Notes: a model not told the origin generated them from the letters alone. Positions 21,111 through 28,566 are shown, counted from the stretch's first letter. The stretch is DNA of 64,000 bases from Pseudarthrobacter psychrotolerans (GCF_009911795.1 NZ_CP047898.1:1-64000), one strand, 5' to 3'. Translations and numbers: made by a program.

Positions 21111-21183
21111 TCCTCCTTAGCTCAATTGGCAGAGCATTCGACTGTTAATCGAAGGGTTGCTGGTTCAAGTCCAGCAGGAGGAG
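21111..21183 (+). tRNA. tRNA-Asn (anticodon GTT)
   Basis: A full 73-nt cloverleaf: acceptor arms TCCTCCT (21111-21117) and AGGAGGA (21176-21182) pair perfectly and G at 21183 is the discriminator. The D-arm is GCTCAATTGGCAGAGC, the anticodon loop reads CTGTTAA with anticodon GTT, and the T-arm is GCTGGTTCAAGTCCAGC. CCA is not encoded. The mobile element that begins just downstream suggests that its 3' end served as the integration site. Confidence 0.95.
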
Positions 21184-21480
21184 CTCAGCACCGGAATCCC
21201 CGCCCTCCACGTGAGGGCGGGGATTTTTCGCATTCAGGACACCGGAACCGAGCAAATCCCCGAGTGTAATGCCAAACCACGTTGAGATTATTTGCAGTTC
21301 ATCGATGCCGAACGTGACCTTGCCGTTCAACCGCTGGGAGATGGCAGTCTGACTGACATCCAACACCTCGGCCAGGTGCTTCTGACGGAAACCGAGACGC
21401 CCCATCCACGCGCGGACTTCAGCACCGACCTCGTTGTTGACCGCGGCGGTCGATCGTGCTGTATGTGGAGTCGTTGTCAT
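21145..21480 (-). CDS. XRE-family transcriptional regulator whose 3' end runs into tRNA-Asn
   Basis: From the ATG at 21480 (MTTTPHTARSTAAVNNEV) it encodes 111 residues with a clear Cro/C1 helix-turn-helix: LGFRQKHLAEVLDVSQTAIS, QRLNGKVTFGIDELQIIS and FGITLGDLL. After that, about 33 residues (NPRPHVEGGDSGAELLLLDL and on) are translated from the complement of the tRNA terminator and tRNA-Asn itself; the stop TAA is formed by the anticodon loop at 21145-21147. This tail is probably created by integration into the tRNA rather than evolved. Likely role: repressor of the divergent gene at 21590. Confidence 0.78.
   Translation of the reverse strand: MTTTPHTARSTAAVNNEVGAEVRAWMGRLGFRQKHLAEVLDVSQTAISQRLNGKVTFGIDELQIISTWFGITLGDLLGSGVLNAKNPRPHVEGGDSGAELLLLDLNQQPFD
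21195..21228 (+). terminator. Intrinsic terminator after tRNA-Asn
   Basis: A perfect 13-bp stem, AATCCCCGCCCTC and GAGGGCGGGGATT, with loop CACGT and a run of T at 21224-21228. It terminates the tRNA transcript. On the opposite strand the same bases are read as codons of the XRE gene that runs towards the tRNA. Confidence 0.85.
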
Positions 21481-21522
21481 GCCTCTAATGTATGCGCCCG
21501 GAGCCAGTAAATCCAGCAACAC

Positions 21523-21579
21523 GCGAAAAATATTCGACACACGAAAGAACCCTGTTGCAAATTATTCGCTGCGCGAATA
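21523..21579. promoter_or_regulatory. Operator candidates between divergent XRE genes
   Basis: A perfect inverted repeat TATTCGC-TGC-GCGAATA lies at 21563-21579, only 10 bases before the ATG at 21590. Related half-sites GCGAA (21523-21527), TATTCG (21531-21536) and CGAA (21542-21545) lie nearer the leftward gene. The arrangement resembles a C1/Cro switch with one strong and one weaker operator. Binding by either XRE protein is inference. Confidence 0.55.
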
Positions 21580-21589
21580 GATTTCACGT

Positions 21590-21832
21590 ATGGACTCTAG
21601 AAAAGTGTTGAGATCAAACATTGCGGCAGAGCTTGGCCGACATGATGTGACGCAGTCACGGGCCGCTAATGCCATCGGGCTCTCTCAGACGGCCTTTTCT
21701 TCGCGGATGAGTGGAAGGGCTGAATTCAAGGTTTCGGAGCTGGTTCGTCTAGGCGCCTACCTAAGAGTCCCGGTTGCAATTCTCCTCGCTGGACTCGACG
21801 AAGATCCTGGCTCGAGGGTGGAATCAGCGTGA
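21590..21832 (+). CDS. Small XRE-family (Cro-like) DNA-binding protein
   Basis: An 80-residue helix-turn-helix protein: AAELGRHDVTQSRAANAIGL, SQTAFSSRMSGRAEFKVSEL, RLGAYLRVPVAILLAGLDE. It is divergent from the XRE gene at 21480 and overlaps the next gene by 4 bases (GTGA), so it heads the element's main operon. No ribosome site is visible, and the operator palindrome sits where it would be expected, so the mRNA may be nearly leaderless. Likely the Cro-like partner of the switch. Confidence 0.78.
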   Translation: MDSRKVLRSNIAAELGRHDVTQSRAANAIGLSQTAFSSRMSGRAEFKVSELVRLGAYLRVPVAILLAGLDEDPGSRVESA

Positions 21833-22716
21833 GTGCGTCTGTTGAGATTGTCGAGGACACCGAGGAAGATGTTCTGGAAGCGTCTGATGCGCGGGAGCTG
21901 ACCCGGCAGATCAGGGTTGCTCTTGAGCATTCGTACACATTGATCATTGCGGCATACCGCGGGAGAGCGTGGTCGCCGATGGGCTATAGCTCCTGGGATG
22001 CGTACTGCCAAGGTGAGTTCGGAAATCTGGCACTCCAACCTCCTCGCGAAGAGCGTCAGAACGTGATCATGTCCATGCGTGAGGCGGGGATGAGCATTCG
22101 TGCGATCAGCTCGGGGACCGGGATCGGACGCGGGACGGTCGAACGCGAACTAAGCGAGGCGGCGCCAACATTTTCAGGTGTCTCAAATGGGACACCTGAA
22201 AATGAAAGCGAGTTGCCACGAGTGATCGGTACTGACGGAAAAACCTATCGCCAAACTGCACCTCCGCGTCCTCAACGCCCTGCGCAGACGTTGTTTGAGG
22301 ATGTTCCGTTGAGTGATGCGTTGTTGAATATGTCGCCGTCGGAGATGGGGATCGCGGCTTTGTCTCCGTCCGCGTTTACGTCGCGGCCGGCGCGGGAGCG
22401 GAAGGCTGTTGCACGGCGGTTGACAGGGTCGCTGGATTCGCCGTTGCCGCTGGTAATTCGCCTGGCCGGGGAGATCACATTGGATCCCACCACGCTGACG
22501 GTTGATGAGGCTTTAGATGCCGAGACGTTGACGGAGCTGGCTGCTGATGCTTCCCGCGGAGTCCTGGCTTTGTCCCATGTGCTGACAGCGATTGATGTGA
22601 AAGTCCTGTCGGGTGACATTGATGATTCGCGTGCGTTGACGGCCGTTGTCACGGACGCGGTGGATGAGTTGGGGAGGTTCCTGGATGCGCTGCACTCACG
22701 GAAGCGCCGGCCCTAA
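21829..22716 (+). CDS. Element-encoded HTH protein, ParB/KorB-like features
   Basis: A 295-residue protein with a GTG start overlapping the previous stop. Residues 20-70 carry LTRQIRVALEHSYTLIIAAY and WSPMGYSSWDAYCQGEFG. A helix-turn-helix follows at REAGMSIRAISSGTGIGRGT with VERELSE. Then the phrase VIGTDGKTY, which is common in actinobacterial plasmid and phage HTH proteins, precedes a variable middle and a helical C-end. The sequence suggests a DNA-binding protein for partition or replication control; no enzymatic motif is seen. Function not assigned. Confidence 0.62.
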   Translation: MSASVEIVEDTEEDVLEASDARELTRQIRVALEHSYTLIIAAYRGRAWSPMGYSSWDAYCQGEFGNLALQPPREERQNVIMSMREAGMSIRAISSGTGIGRGTVERELSEAAPTFSGVSNGTPENESELPRVIGTDGKTYRQTAPPRPQRPAQTLFEDVPLSDALLNMSPSEMGIAALSPSAFTSRPARERKAVARRLTGSLDSPLPLVIRLAGEITLDPTTLTVDEALDAETLTELAADASRGVLALSHVLTAIDVKVLSGDIDDSRALTAVVTDAVDELGRFLDALHSRKRRP

Positions 22717-22721
22717 ATGGA

Positions 22722-22753
22722 AACAGCCCCGGATTTCGAGCCTCGGGGCTGTT
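22722..22753 (+). terminator. Stem-loop after the HTH gene
   Basis: Arms AACAGCCCCG and CGGGGCTGTT pair perfectly around a 12-base loop, 6 bases after the gene's stop. No T tract follows, so it may attenuate, protect the 3' end, or act as a protein site rather than a simple terminator. Confidence 0.55.
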
Positions 22754-22871
22754 CACCAATCACTTAGAAAACAGTTGATTTTCACCAACGAGACCACTGT
22801 ACATGCGGTTGAGCCAGCAAGCAGGTTCCCGGCACTGTCCACTGCTAAATCTTTAGAGGGGGTGCGTCCTT

Positions 22872-23846
22872 GTGCGCACGACCGATCGTAAGGCTGACCG
22901 GATCAACCCGGATTCCATGGCTACGTTGTGGCTGACAGTGGGCCTTGTCGGGTTCCTGGCGGTGGCCTCGTTCATGGTCTCGTTCACGGGCCTGCACGAA
23001 GTGGCCGCGTGGGCCGGATTGCCAATTTGGCTCCGTTGGGCAGTGCCGGTGTTCATCGACGTTGCAATCCTTGCCTACACGCTGGCTGTGCTGATTCACA
23101 GACACCGCGGGGAGCGGACATGGGCGTCATGGATTTCATTGGGCGGCTTCACTGTGTTTTCCATGGTGGCCAATGCTGCCCATGCTCTGTCGATCCCGCA
23201 CCCAGACCAAGGCCAGCAGATCATTGGCGCGGCGATTGCTTCGTTGGCTCCGGTGGCCGTATTCGCGGCGACGGAGCAACTGGGCCGTTTGGTGATCGGC
23301 AGGCCGGACGCAGGGGAGTCAGGCGCCGCACTGCCCGCAGCCTCTATCGGCACTGTTCCGGACGACCCTGGAAGCGGTGGTGAGCCACTGCCTGGGCCTG
23401 AGCACTCCGCTGTGCCGGATGCATGGCTTGTCACCGAAGCCGCGGCTGGTCACGCAGCACCGGACTCCCTGCCGGTTACGCGGGAACAGCCTGCCGTGCC
23501 TGTGCCGGTTGGTGCCGCCGCTTTCCCGTCCACGGAATCAGTTCGCGCAGAACCGGCTGAAACCTCCAGCGATGAGCTGAAGCCCCAAGTCATTGTTACC
23601 CCTGTTCCTGCCCCTGCTGTATCGGCTCGTCCTTCGCTGAGTGTTGTCGGGCGCCAGCCGAAGACTCTGGACCTGGAGGAATGGGTGGGCGTCCAGCTGA
23701 GCGCCGGCACCCAGCCGACGGGCAAGGGTGCCTCAGAGTTCCTTGGGGTGTCCGAGCGGACCGGGCGGACCCGCCTGAAGGATCTGAAAGCCAACAAGCC
23801 GGGCCTGTTCGCCAGTGAAGTGTTGAAGGACGGTACCAACCCGTGA
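22872..23846 (+). CDS. DUF2637-family membrane protein with C-terminal DNA-binding-like domain
   Basis: A 324-residue protein starting at GTG 22872. The N-terminal third has about four membrane helices: TLWLTVGLVGFLAVASFMVS, LRWAVPVFIDVAILAYTLAV, SWISLGGFTVFSMVANAAHA and IIGAAIASLAPVAVFAATEQ, the DUF2637 pattern found in Streptomyces plasmid spread genes. A long Ala/Pro/Val-rich linker leads to a C-terminal helical block with KGASEFLGVSERTGRTRLKD, a helix-turn-helix-like segment. Related proteins are tied to plasmid transfer or spread. It overlaps the next start by 4 bases (GTGA). Confidence 0.72.
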   Translation: MRTTDRKADRINPDSMATLWLTVGLVGFLAVASFMVSFTGLHEVAAWAGLPIWLRWAVPVFIDVAILAYTLAVLIHRHRGERTWASWISLGGFTVFSMVANAAHALSIPHPDQGQQIIGAAIASLAPVAVFAATEQLGRLVIGRPDAGESGAALPAASIGTVPDDPGSGGEPLPGPEHSAVPDAWLVTEAAAGHAAPDSLPVTREQPAVPVPVGAAAFPSTESVRAEPAETSSDELKPQVIVTPVPAPAVSARPSLSVVGRQPKTLDLEEWVGVQLSAGTQPTGKGASEFLGVSERTGRTRLKDLKANKPGLFASEVLKDGTNP

Positions 23847-24210
23847 GCACCAAAGCTATGGCATGGGCGTTTGAGAAGGAGGTCTCCGCGGAGGTTTGGG
23901 TCATTTTCCTGACACTTGCGCACGAGGCAGACGATACCGGTCTTGTCGTCTTCAGTCGCGAGTACCTCTCGCACCTGACCGACGAGCCCCCGGGCGGGTC
24001 GAGGCCGCTCTGACAGAGCTGAGAGGGAAGGGGTTGGCGACAAGCACATCCGTGCCGGACAACGCTGCCGGGGAGGACGCCCGTTTCGACCAGGCGTTAC
24101 GTCTGCAGCTCGGCAGTTCCGCCCATGAAAAGGCCGTCCCCCCGGAATTTCTTGATGAGATCAACGCAGACCGAGCCCGCCGACGAGCACAGATCGGAGG
24201 CATCCAGTGA
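23843..24210 (+). pseudogene. Winged-helix initiator-like protein, short paralogue (one frameshift)
   Basis: From the GTG at 23843: VSTKAMAWAFEKEVSAEVWV, then IFLTLAHEADDTGLVVFSRE. It resembles the start of the next gene (SSKALTWAFSKELRHGAKYV) and is a shortened paralogue. The frame is lost at about 23991-23997, where GGGCGGG seems to have lost a C from GGGCCGGG, and then continues RVEAALTELRGKGLATSTSV to the TGA at 24208-24210. Corrected length is about 122 residues. It may modulate the larger paralogue, but this is only inference. Confidence 0.6.
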
Positions 24211-25421
24211 GTTCGAAAGCCCTCACATGGGCATTCAGTAAGGAGCTGCGACACGGAGCAAAGTACGTGTTGGTGACAATGGCTGATGCGGCCGACGACG
24301 ACGGCTATCTCTTCCCCTCGTACGAGTATCTGGCCCACAAGACGTGCTTGTCTCAACGCTCCCTGGTGGCCGCTATCAAGGAACTGGTCGAGCTGGGGTT
24401 GGTGGTGTGCGAGCGGAACCACCACCAGGACGGCTCGCGGGCGGCGAACCTGTTCTTCCTGCTTCTGGAGAACAGGAAGCATGCGTCGCCGGTGTGGCGG
24501 GGTGCGGTGTCCACAAAGGAACGCAAGGCTCAAGCCGAGCGATTCCGCAAGGAAGCGTTAGCGAACCTGACCGAGCAAGTTCCGCAAGAAGCCAGTAGTG
24601 CAGGATCTGCACTTAGGCCCGATGAGGGGCCTGCAGGTGAGCCTTCCTTGGAGGAAACCAGTGGGCAAGTTCCGCAAGAAACCAGTAGTGCAGAATCTGC
24701 ACTTAGGCCCACGGGGCAGGGCAAAAACTCCGGAAAACCAGTAGTGCAGAATCTGCACTTAGGCTCCACCAAAGTGCAAAATACGTCGGACCTAAGTGCA
24801 AATTGTGTAAACGCCTCCTTTAAGGAACCTCATGATGACTTAAGTCATCATCATCAGTCCGGGCGCGAAACGGCACCTGCCGCTGAGGTCGTTCCGGTGA
24901 CGGTGATTGATGATGAGCCTGCGAAGCATCGGGGAGTGGACTTGGCCGGGCTCAAGCACCGGCTGGAGCCGGTCCTTGGCCCGTGCCGGTCCGAGAAGCT
25001 GGTCTGGGTCATCGATGAGGCGCTGTCCAGGGCGACGGCGAAGGTTTCAAATCCGTCGGCGTTCATCGTCAAGTGCGTTCTCAACGACCCGGACCGGTTC
25101 GCACCAGCACCGGCCGGTTCCGGACCAGCGGCGCCCGCTGCCGGCGGCGCAACGGCTGCTGCCGGGTTTGCCGTGGTGACGCGGTCCAGGGCCTTGCTGG
25201 GACCGGGCGATACCCCGTGTACGAAACCGGATCATGGCCAGTACGCGGCGGATCACTGCCCGGCGTGCCGGACGGAAAACCTTGTCGCCGAAACGGCTTT
25301 GGAGCCGGCACCGATGAGCGGGGATGAGCTGGCGGCGTGGCGGGCCGAGAGGGCCGCGAAGCGCAGCGGGCCGCGGGTTCTTGAGCGTCCACGCACGGTC
25401 TCCGGCGGTGTTCAGGTCTGA
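24207..25421 (+). CDS. Replication-initiator-like winged-helix protein with internal iteron array
   Basis: A 404-residue protein with GTG start overlapping the previous stop. Residues 1-90 form a HTH_36-type winged helix: SKALTWAFSKELRHGAKYVL, DDGYLFPSYEYLAHKTCLSQ, RSLVAAIKELVELGLVVCER. This is typical of phage and plasmid replication proteins. Residues 125-225 are a low-complexity linker whose DNA holds repeats (see separate entry). Residues 230-290 (LAGLKHRLEPVLGPCRSEKL, ATAKVSNPSAFIVKCVLNDP) look like a primosome/helicase-loading domain, followed by a possible zinc site TPCTKPDHGQYAADHCPACR. The layout recalls lambda O, whose gene contains the origin. Confidence 0.72.
   Translation: MSSKALTWAFSKELRHGAKYVLVTMADAADDDGYLFPSYEYLAHKTCLSQRSLVAAIKELVELGLVVCERNHHQDGSRAANLFFLLLENRKHASPVWRGAVSTKERKAQAERFRKEALANLTEQVPQEASSAGSALRPDEGPAGEPSLEETSGQVPQETSSAESALRPTGQGKNSGKPVVQNLHLGSTKVQNTSDLSANCVNASFKEPHDDLSHHHQSGRETAPAAEVVPVTVIDDEPAKHRGVDLAGLKHRLEPVLGPCRSEKLVWVIDEALSRATAKVSNPSAFIVKCVLNDPDRFAPAPAGSGPAAPAAGGATAAAGFAVVTRSRALLGPGDTPCTKPDHGQYAADHCPACRTENLVAETALEPAPMSGDELAAWRAERAAKRSGPRVLERPRTVSGGVQV
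24592..24800 (+). repeat. Iteron-like palindromic repeats inside the initiator-like gene (candidate origin)
   Basis: Three copies of CCAGTAGTGCAG-A/G-ATCTGCACTTAGG start at 24592, 24682 and 24738. Each has the palindrome GTGCAG-N3-CTGCAC (24598-24612, 24688-24702, 24744-24758). Reverse half-sites AAGTGCA at 24772-24778 and CCTAAGTGCA at 24791-24800 follow. The first two copies also share GCAAGTTCCGCAAGAA just upstream. Copies 1 and 2 are in the same reading frame, but copy 3 is 56 bases on and in another frame, so it is the DNA, not the peptide, that is conserved. Confidence 0.75.
24832..24851. repeat. 20-bp perfect palindrome beside the iteron array
   Basis: ATGATGACTTAAGTCATCAT equals its own reverse complement. 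It is AT-rich in an otherwise GC-rich gene and lies 32 bases after the last iteron half-site, as an unwinding or regulatory site of an origin might. Confidence 0.65.
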
Positions 25422-26251
25422 TGTCGGCAGGTCAGGGCAGGGGGATCACTGGCATGGAGACGCGAATCGCGGAGGCTGTCATGCATCCGAAGACGCGGGG
25501 CGCTGTGTGGAACATTCTGGCCGGTTTCGGGCTGGGGCAGGATGTGGACGACGTCGTGGCGGACACGGCGGAGTCGGCGTTGAAGGCCTCTGGTTCGTTT
25601 GATCCGGAGCTGGGGCATGTGCAGGGCTGGGTGCTGACGATCGCCAAGCGCCGGGCCTATGACCACGCGAAACGGGCCGGGGCCAAAGGCCGGCTGCAGG
25701 GCCGGCTGGAGGGTGAATCCGACGGGCCTGACCCGGCGTTGAATCTCGTGGAGGATGACTTCGCCCAAGAGGTTGTCGAGCGGTTGGCGGCCAGTGCGGA
25801 GTCCCGGCAGATCCTGGCTTTGACGGAGAAGCTGGTGGCTAATCCGGATTCGTTCCGCCGGGTCGCGGCGTTGTGGATGGTCTACCAGGGCAGCGTGCCG
25901 AAAGCCTCTGCGGCGCTGGGCATCTCGCAGGAGGCGCTGCGGGATTCCCGCCGGGAAGTCGTCCGGTGCGCCCACGTCGTCCGCAAGGCTGTGGCAGCCC
26001 GGTCCGCCGGGGACCCCGTGACCGTCGGGACGCTGCTGGGGTGTCTGCCGGTGGAGGGCAACGAGGACGGTTCGTGGGCGCGTGCGTTGTCCGTCGCGGT
26101 GGTCCGTGCCGGCGGGTTCGGGAAGGTCACTGCCGCATCGATGGCGGAGGTGACCGGGTACTCGCTGAACACCTGCCGGCAGTACGTGGTCGAGGCGCAC
26201 TGGCTCCTGCAGGTCGCCCGGACCGTCCTGGAAGGTGTTGAGACAGCTTGA
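25421..26251 (+). CDS. Sigma-70-family-like protein encoded on the element
   Basis: A 276-residue protein; its ATG overlaps the previous stop (TGATG). Residues 30-90 match sigma region 2: NILAGFGLGQDVDDVVADTA, ESALKASGSFDPELGHVQGW and VLTIAKRRAYDHAKRAGAKG. A helix-turn-helix at about 155-180 (MVYQGSVPKASAALGISQEA) is in the region 4 position. There is a further C-terminal helical section with SMAEVTGYSLNTCRQYVVEA, a second HTH-like stretch not usual for short ECF factors. It lies between replication-like and transfer genes and could direct RNA polymerase to transfer promoters. Confidence 0.68.
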   Translation: MSAGQGRGITGMETRIAEAVMHPKTRGAVWNILAGFGLGQDVDDVVADTAESALKASGSFDPELGHVQGWVLTIAKRRAYDHAKRAGAKGRLQGRLEGESDGPDPALNLVEDDFAQEVVERLAASAESRQILALTEKLVANPDSFRRVAALWMVYQGSVPKASAALGISQEALRDSRREVVRCAHVVRKAVAARSAGDPVTVGTLLGCLPVEGNEDGSWARALSVAVVRAGGFGKVTAASMAEVTGYSLNTCRQYVVEAHWLLQVARTVLEGVETA

Positions 26252-26307
26252 GCGGGTCCGGAAGCGAACCACCAGTGACAACACCGGCAACAGGCAACGG
26301 GGAGAGC

Positions 26308-26679
26308 ATGACTCTCAACATGGACGGCACCGGACGGCAGGAGGACGGATTCAGTCCCGGGCAGCGTGCGCAGCTGGAGGAGATGATGTCCGCCAAGCGT
26401 GCGCAGCTGGAGGAGATGATGTCCGCCAAGCAGCCGGGCAAGCGTGAACAGAAGCGTCTGGCCCGGCGTGCGGCGCGTCAGAGGATCCTCGGGGCCATAC
26501 AGGACACGGTGGACGCCGCGGCGCCGCAGGATGGTGCCACGGGCTTTGACCGGACAACGGGCAGGGGCAGAGCGGCGGCGTGGTTTTCACGCAGTGCCCT
26601 GACACGGGCCGTGCTGGGTATCGCCGTGATCGCCGTCATTTTGACGTGGTGCGTTGTGGTGTTGGGCGGCAACCGATGA
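26308..26679 (+). CDS. Small membrane protein with tandem repeat
   Basis: Start ATG 26308 is preceded by GGGGAG; an in-frame TTG at 26248 overlapping the prior stop is an alternative. The 123 residues hold a directly repeated AQLEEMMSAKR unit (helical, charged), a basic stretch KREQKRLARRAARQRI, and one C-terminal membrane helix AVLGIAVIAVILTWCVVVLG. Its ATGA overlap with the cell-wall hydrolase gene suggests it belongs to the transfer machinery. Family unknown. Confidence 0.6.
   Translation: MTLNMDGTGRQEDGFSPGQRAQLEEMMSAKRAQLEEMMSAKQPGKREQKRLARRAARQRILGAIQDTVDAAAPQDGATGFDRTTGRGRAAAWFSRSALTRAVLGIAVIAVILTWCVVVLGGNR
26365..26430 (+). repeat. Two perfect tandem 33-bp units
   Basis: Two identical 33-base units (26365-26397 and 26398-26430) begin CGTGCGCAGCTGGAGG and encode RAQLEEMMSAK twice in frame. 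Perfect identity suggests a recent duplication or slippage event. Confidence 0.8.
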
Positions 26680-27827
26680 AGATGCTTAGCCGGGCCGGGG
26701 GCGCGTTCTTCATCACGATCCTGTTCGCGGCGTCGCTGCTGGTCGCTGTCGTCCTCGGCGCGGTGTCCGGCGCCAGGGCTGGCGCCTCGACGGACCCGTC
26801 CTCGTGCGTGGCACCTCTGCCCGGGGCCGGCCTGGCCGCCGGTAAGGTCCCAGCGGAGTACGTCGAGGCGATCAGGGAAGCCGCGAAGGCCTCGGGTATC
26901 CCGGCGCCGATCCTTGCCGGGCAGCTGCGGCAGGAAAGCAACTTCAACCCCAAGGCCGTCTCCCATGCCGGGGCCCGCGGCATCGCCCAGTTCATGCCGG
27001 GCACATGGGCGAGCTACGGGCAGGGAAAAGACCCGTCCGACCCGCAGGCCGGTATCAGCGCCCAGGGGAAGTTCATGGGGGAGCTGCTGCAGCAGGCGAA
27101 GGCCTCGGGGTTCGCCGGGGACCCGGTGGATCTTGCCCTGGCCGGCTACAACGCGGGCTGGGGCGGGGTGACCGCTGTCGGCGGGATCCCGGACAACGGT
27201 GAAACCGCCCAGTATGTGACGCGGATCAGGCAGTTCGCGAACGAGTTCGCGGCCAAGGACGGCACGGACGCTGTCACCGCCGGCGACGATAAGGGTTCGG
27301 GGGACTGTGATCTTGCGACCGGCACGTCCAGCGGGAATGATGATTACCCCTTCAAGGACCTGCCGCACTGCGTCCTGAACGCCAATGGCGGCTACGCGGG
27401 CTGCCCGGCGGGGTCCCAATCGGAGTTCAACGCCTTCCACGGTGAGTGTGTGGACTTTGTGATGTGGCGGCTGAACCAGCAGTTCGGTGTGACGAAAGCA
27501 CCGTGGAAGATCATGAACGGCAACTTCCGTCCGGACGGCGGCGTCCTGGGTGATGCGCGGGATTACAGGGCAGCGTGGGAGAACAAGGGCTGGCCGGTGG
27601 ATAAGACACCCACCGTCGGGGCCGTGGTCTGGTACGGGCCCTCGAACGCGAATGCCTCCTCGGCAGGCTACGGGCACGTTGCCATTGTGAAGGAAGTCCT
27701 CAAGGACGGTTCCTTCATCGAGGAAGGCTATAACTTCGGGTTCCCGCCGGACGATCACAAGTACTACACGACGAAGCGGGCCAACAGTGCACCCGATAAT
27801 TTCCTGCACCTGCCCAAAGCCGGCTGA
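26676..27827 (+). CDS. Conjugation-associated cell-wall hydrolase: SLT lytic transglycosylase plus CHAP
   Basis: A 383-residue exported enzyme. N-terminal helix FFITILFAASLLVAVVLGAV acts as signal or anchor. Residues about 58-180 are a lytic transglycosylase: AAKASGIPAPILAGQLRQES (catalytic Glu), FNPKAVSHAGARGIAQFMPG and VDLALAGYNAGWGGVTAVGG. Residues about 255-370 are a CHAP amidase with the catalytic cysteine FHGECVDFVMWRLNQQFGV and histidine YGHVAIVKEVLKDGSFIEEG. It would open peptidoglycan locally for the transfer channel, like VirB1/TraG-type hydrolases of Gram-positive conjugation systems. Confidence 0.88.
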   Translation: MKMLSRAGGAFFITILFAASLLVAVVLGAVSGARAGASTDPSSCVAPLPGAGLAAGKVPAEYVEAIREAAKASGIPAPILAGQLRQESNFNPKAVSHAGARGIAQFMPGTWASYGQGKDPSDPQAGISAQGKFMGELLQQAKASGFAGDPVDLALAGYNAGWGGVTAVGGIPDNGETAQYVTRIRQFANEFAAKDGTDAVTAGDDKGSGDCDLATGTSSGNDDYPFKDLPHCVLNANGGYAGCPAGSQSEFNAFHGECVDFVMWRLNQQFGVTKAPWKIMNGNFRPDGGVLGDARDYRAAWENKGWPVDKTPTVGAVVWYGPSNANASSAGYGHVAIVKEVLKDGSFIEEGYNFGFPPDDHKYYTTKRANSAPDNFLHLPKAG

Positions 27828-27855
27828 ACCCAAGCCGGATGAACACGGAACGGAC

Positions 27856-28492
27856 ATGACCATGATGACGAACGAAACCACAGCCGCCCGGAAGCCCGAC
27901 CGTTGGGCAATGCCAGCTGCCGTGCTCGGCGCAGCCCTTGCGCTGGTGTTCCTGACCGGCTGCGGGGGCGGGGGCGGGCCGGTCGTGGACGTCACCTCAC
28001 CTCCGGAAACTGCCGCGCAGCCCACCGGAACGGTAACGGGGACCACTGGGGAACCGGCGCCGGGCAACGGGGCGGCGTCTGCGTCTGTATCGCCGCCGTT
28101 TACCGGCAATCCGGCCCGCCGATGCAGGGGCAGGGTGTCGAGACGGCCCAGCCGGCATGGAACGCTGATGCCGAACGTGCCGCGCTGGTCGCGGCCGATG
28201 ATGTGATGCGTGCGTTCACCGCCACCACCCTGACCTCATCCCAGTGGCAGGCACGGATCAAACCGTTGCTGACCCCCGGGCGCAGCAGGCATGGTCCCGC
28301 GCTGACCTCAAGTACTTCACGGCCACCTCGGTTACCGGCCAGCCGCGGCTGGATGAGGACCGGTCCAACCCGTACTTCGTATGGGCGAGCGTCCCGACGA
28401 ACGACGGCGACTACCGGGTACACCTGAACCGCCTCGAACCGGGCGCACCGTGGCTGGGAGACATGATCAGGCCGCTGCAGCTCAAACGCTGA
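27856..28492 (+). pseudogene. Lipoprotein of the transfer operon (two frameshifts)
   Basis: From the ATG at 27856 (after GGAACGGAC) it has the lipoprotein signal WAMPAAVLGAALALVFLTGC with lipobox LTGC, then a Gly/Thr/Pro-rich linker. After a base loss near 28115 it goes on GPPMQGQGVETAQPAWNADA and ADDVMRAFTATTLTSSQWQ; after another near 28278 it reads AQQAWSRADLKYFTATSVTG to PLQLKR and the TGA at 28490-28492. The corrected protein of about 212 residues has the shape of conjugal-transfer lipoproteins with a small NTF2-like exported domain. Specific partner unknown. Confidence 0.65.
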
Positions 28493-28519
28493 GACCCGCT
28501 TCACGCCCCATCCTCCACG

Positions 28520-28566
28520 GACGGTCTCTGCACCTGGCGCATTTAGCCGCCGGTGCAGGGGCCGTC
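28520..28566 (+). terminator. Hairpin between lipoprotein and membrane-protein genes
   Basis: Arms GACGGTCTCTGCACC (28520-28534) and GGTGCAGGGGCCGTC (28552-28566) pair over 15 bases with two G-T wobbles, and TTCTCTTGT follows. It probably terminates or attenuates the upstream part of the transfer operon. Confidence 0.55.

Noticed and set aside
26478..28109. 543-codon minus-strand frame opposite the SLT/CHAP gene
   Set aside because: The plus-strand hydrolase is intact with catalytic motifs; the antisense frame has none.
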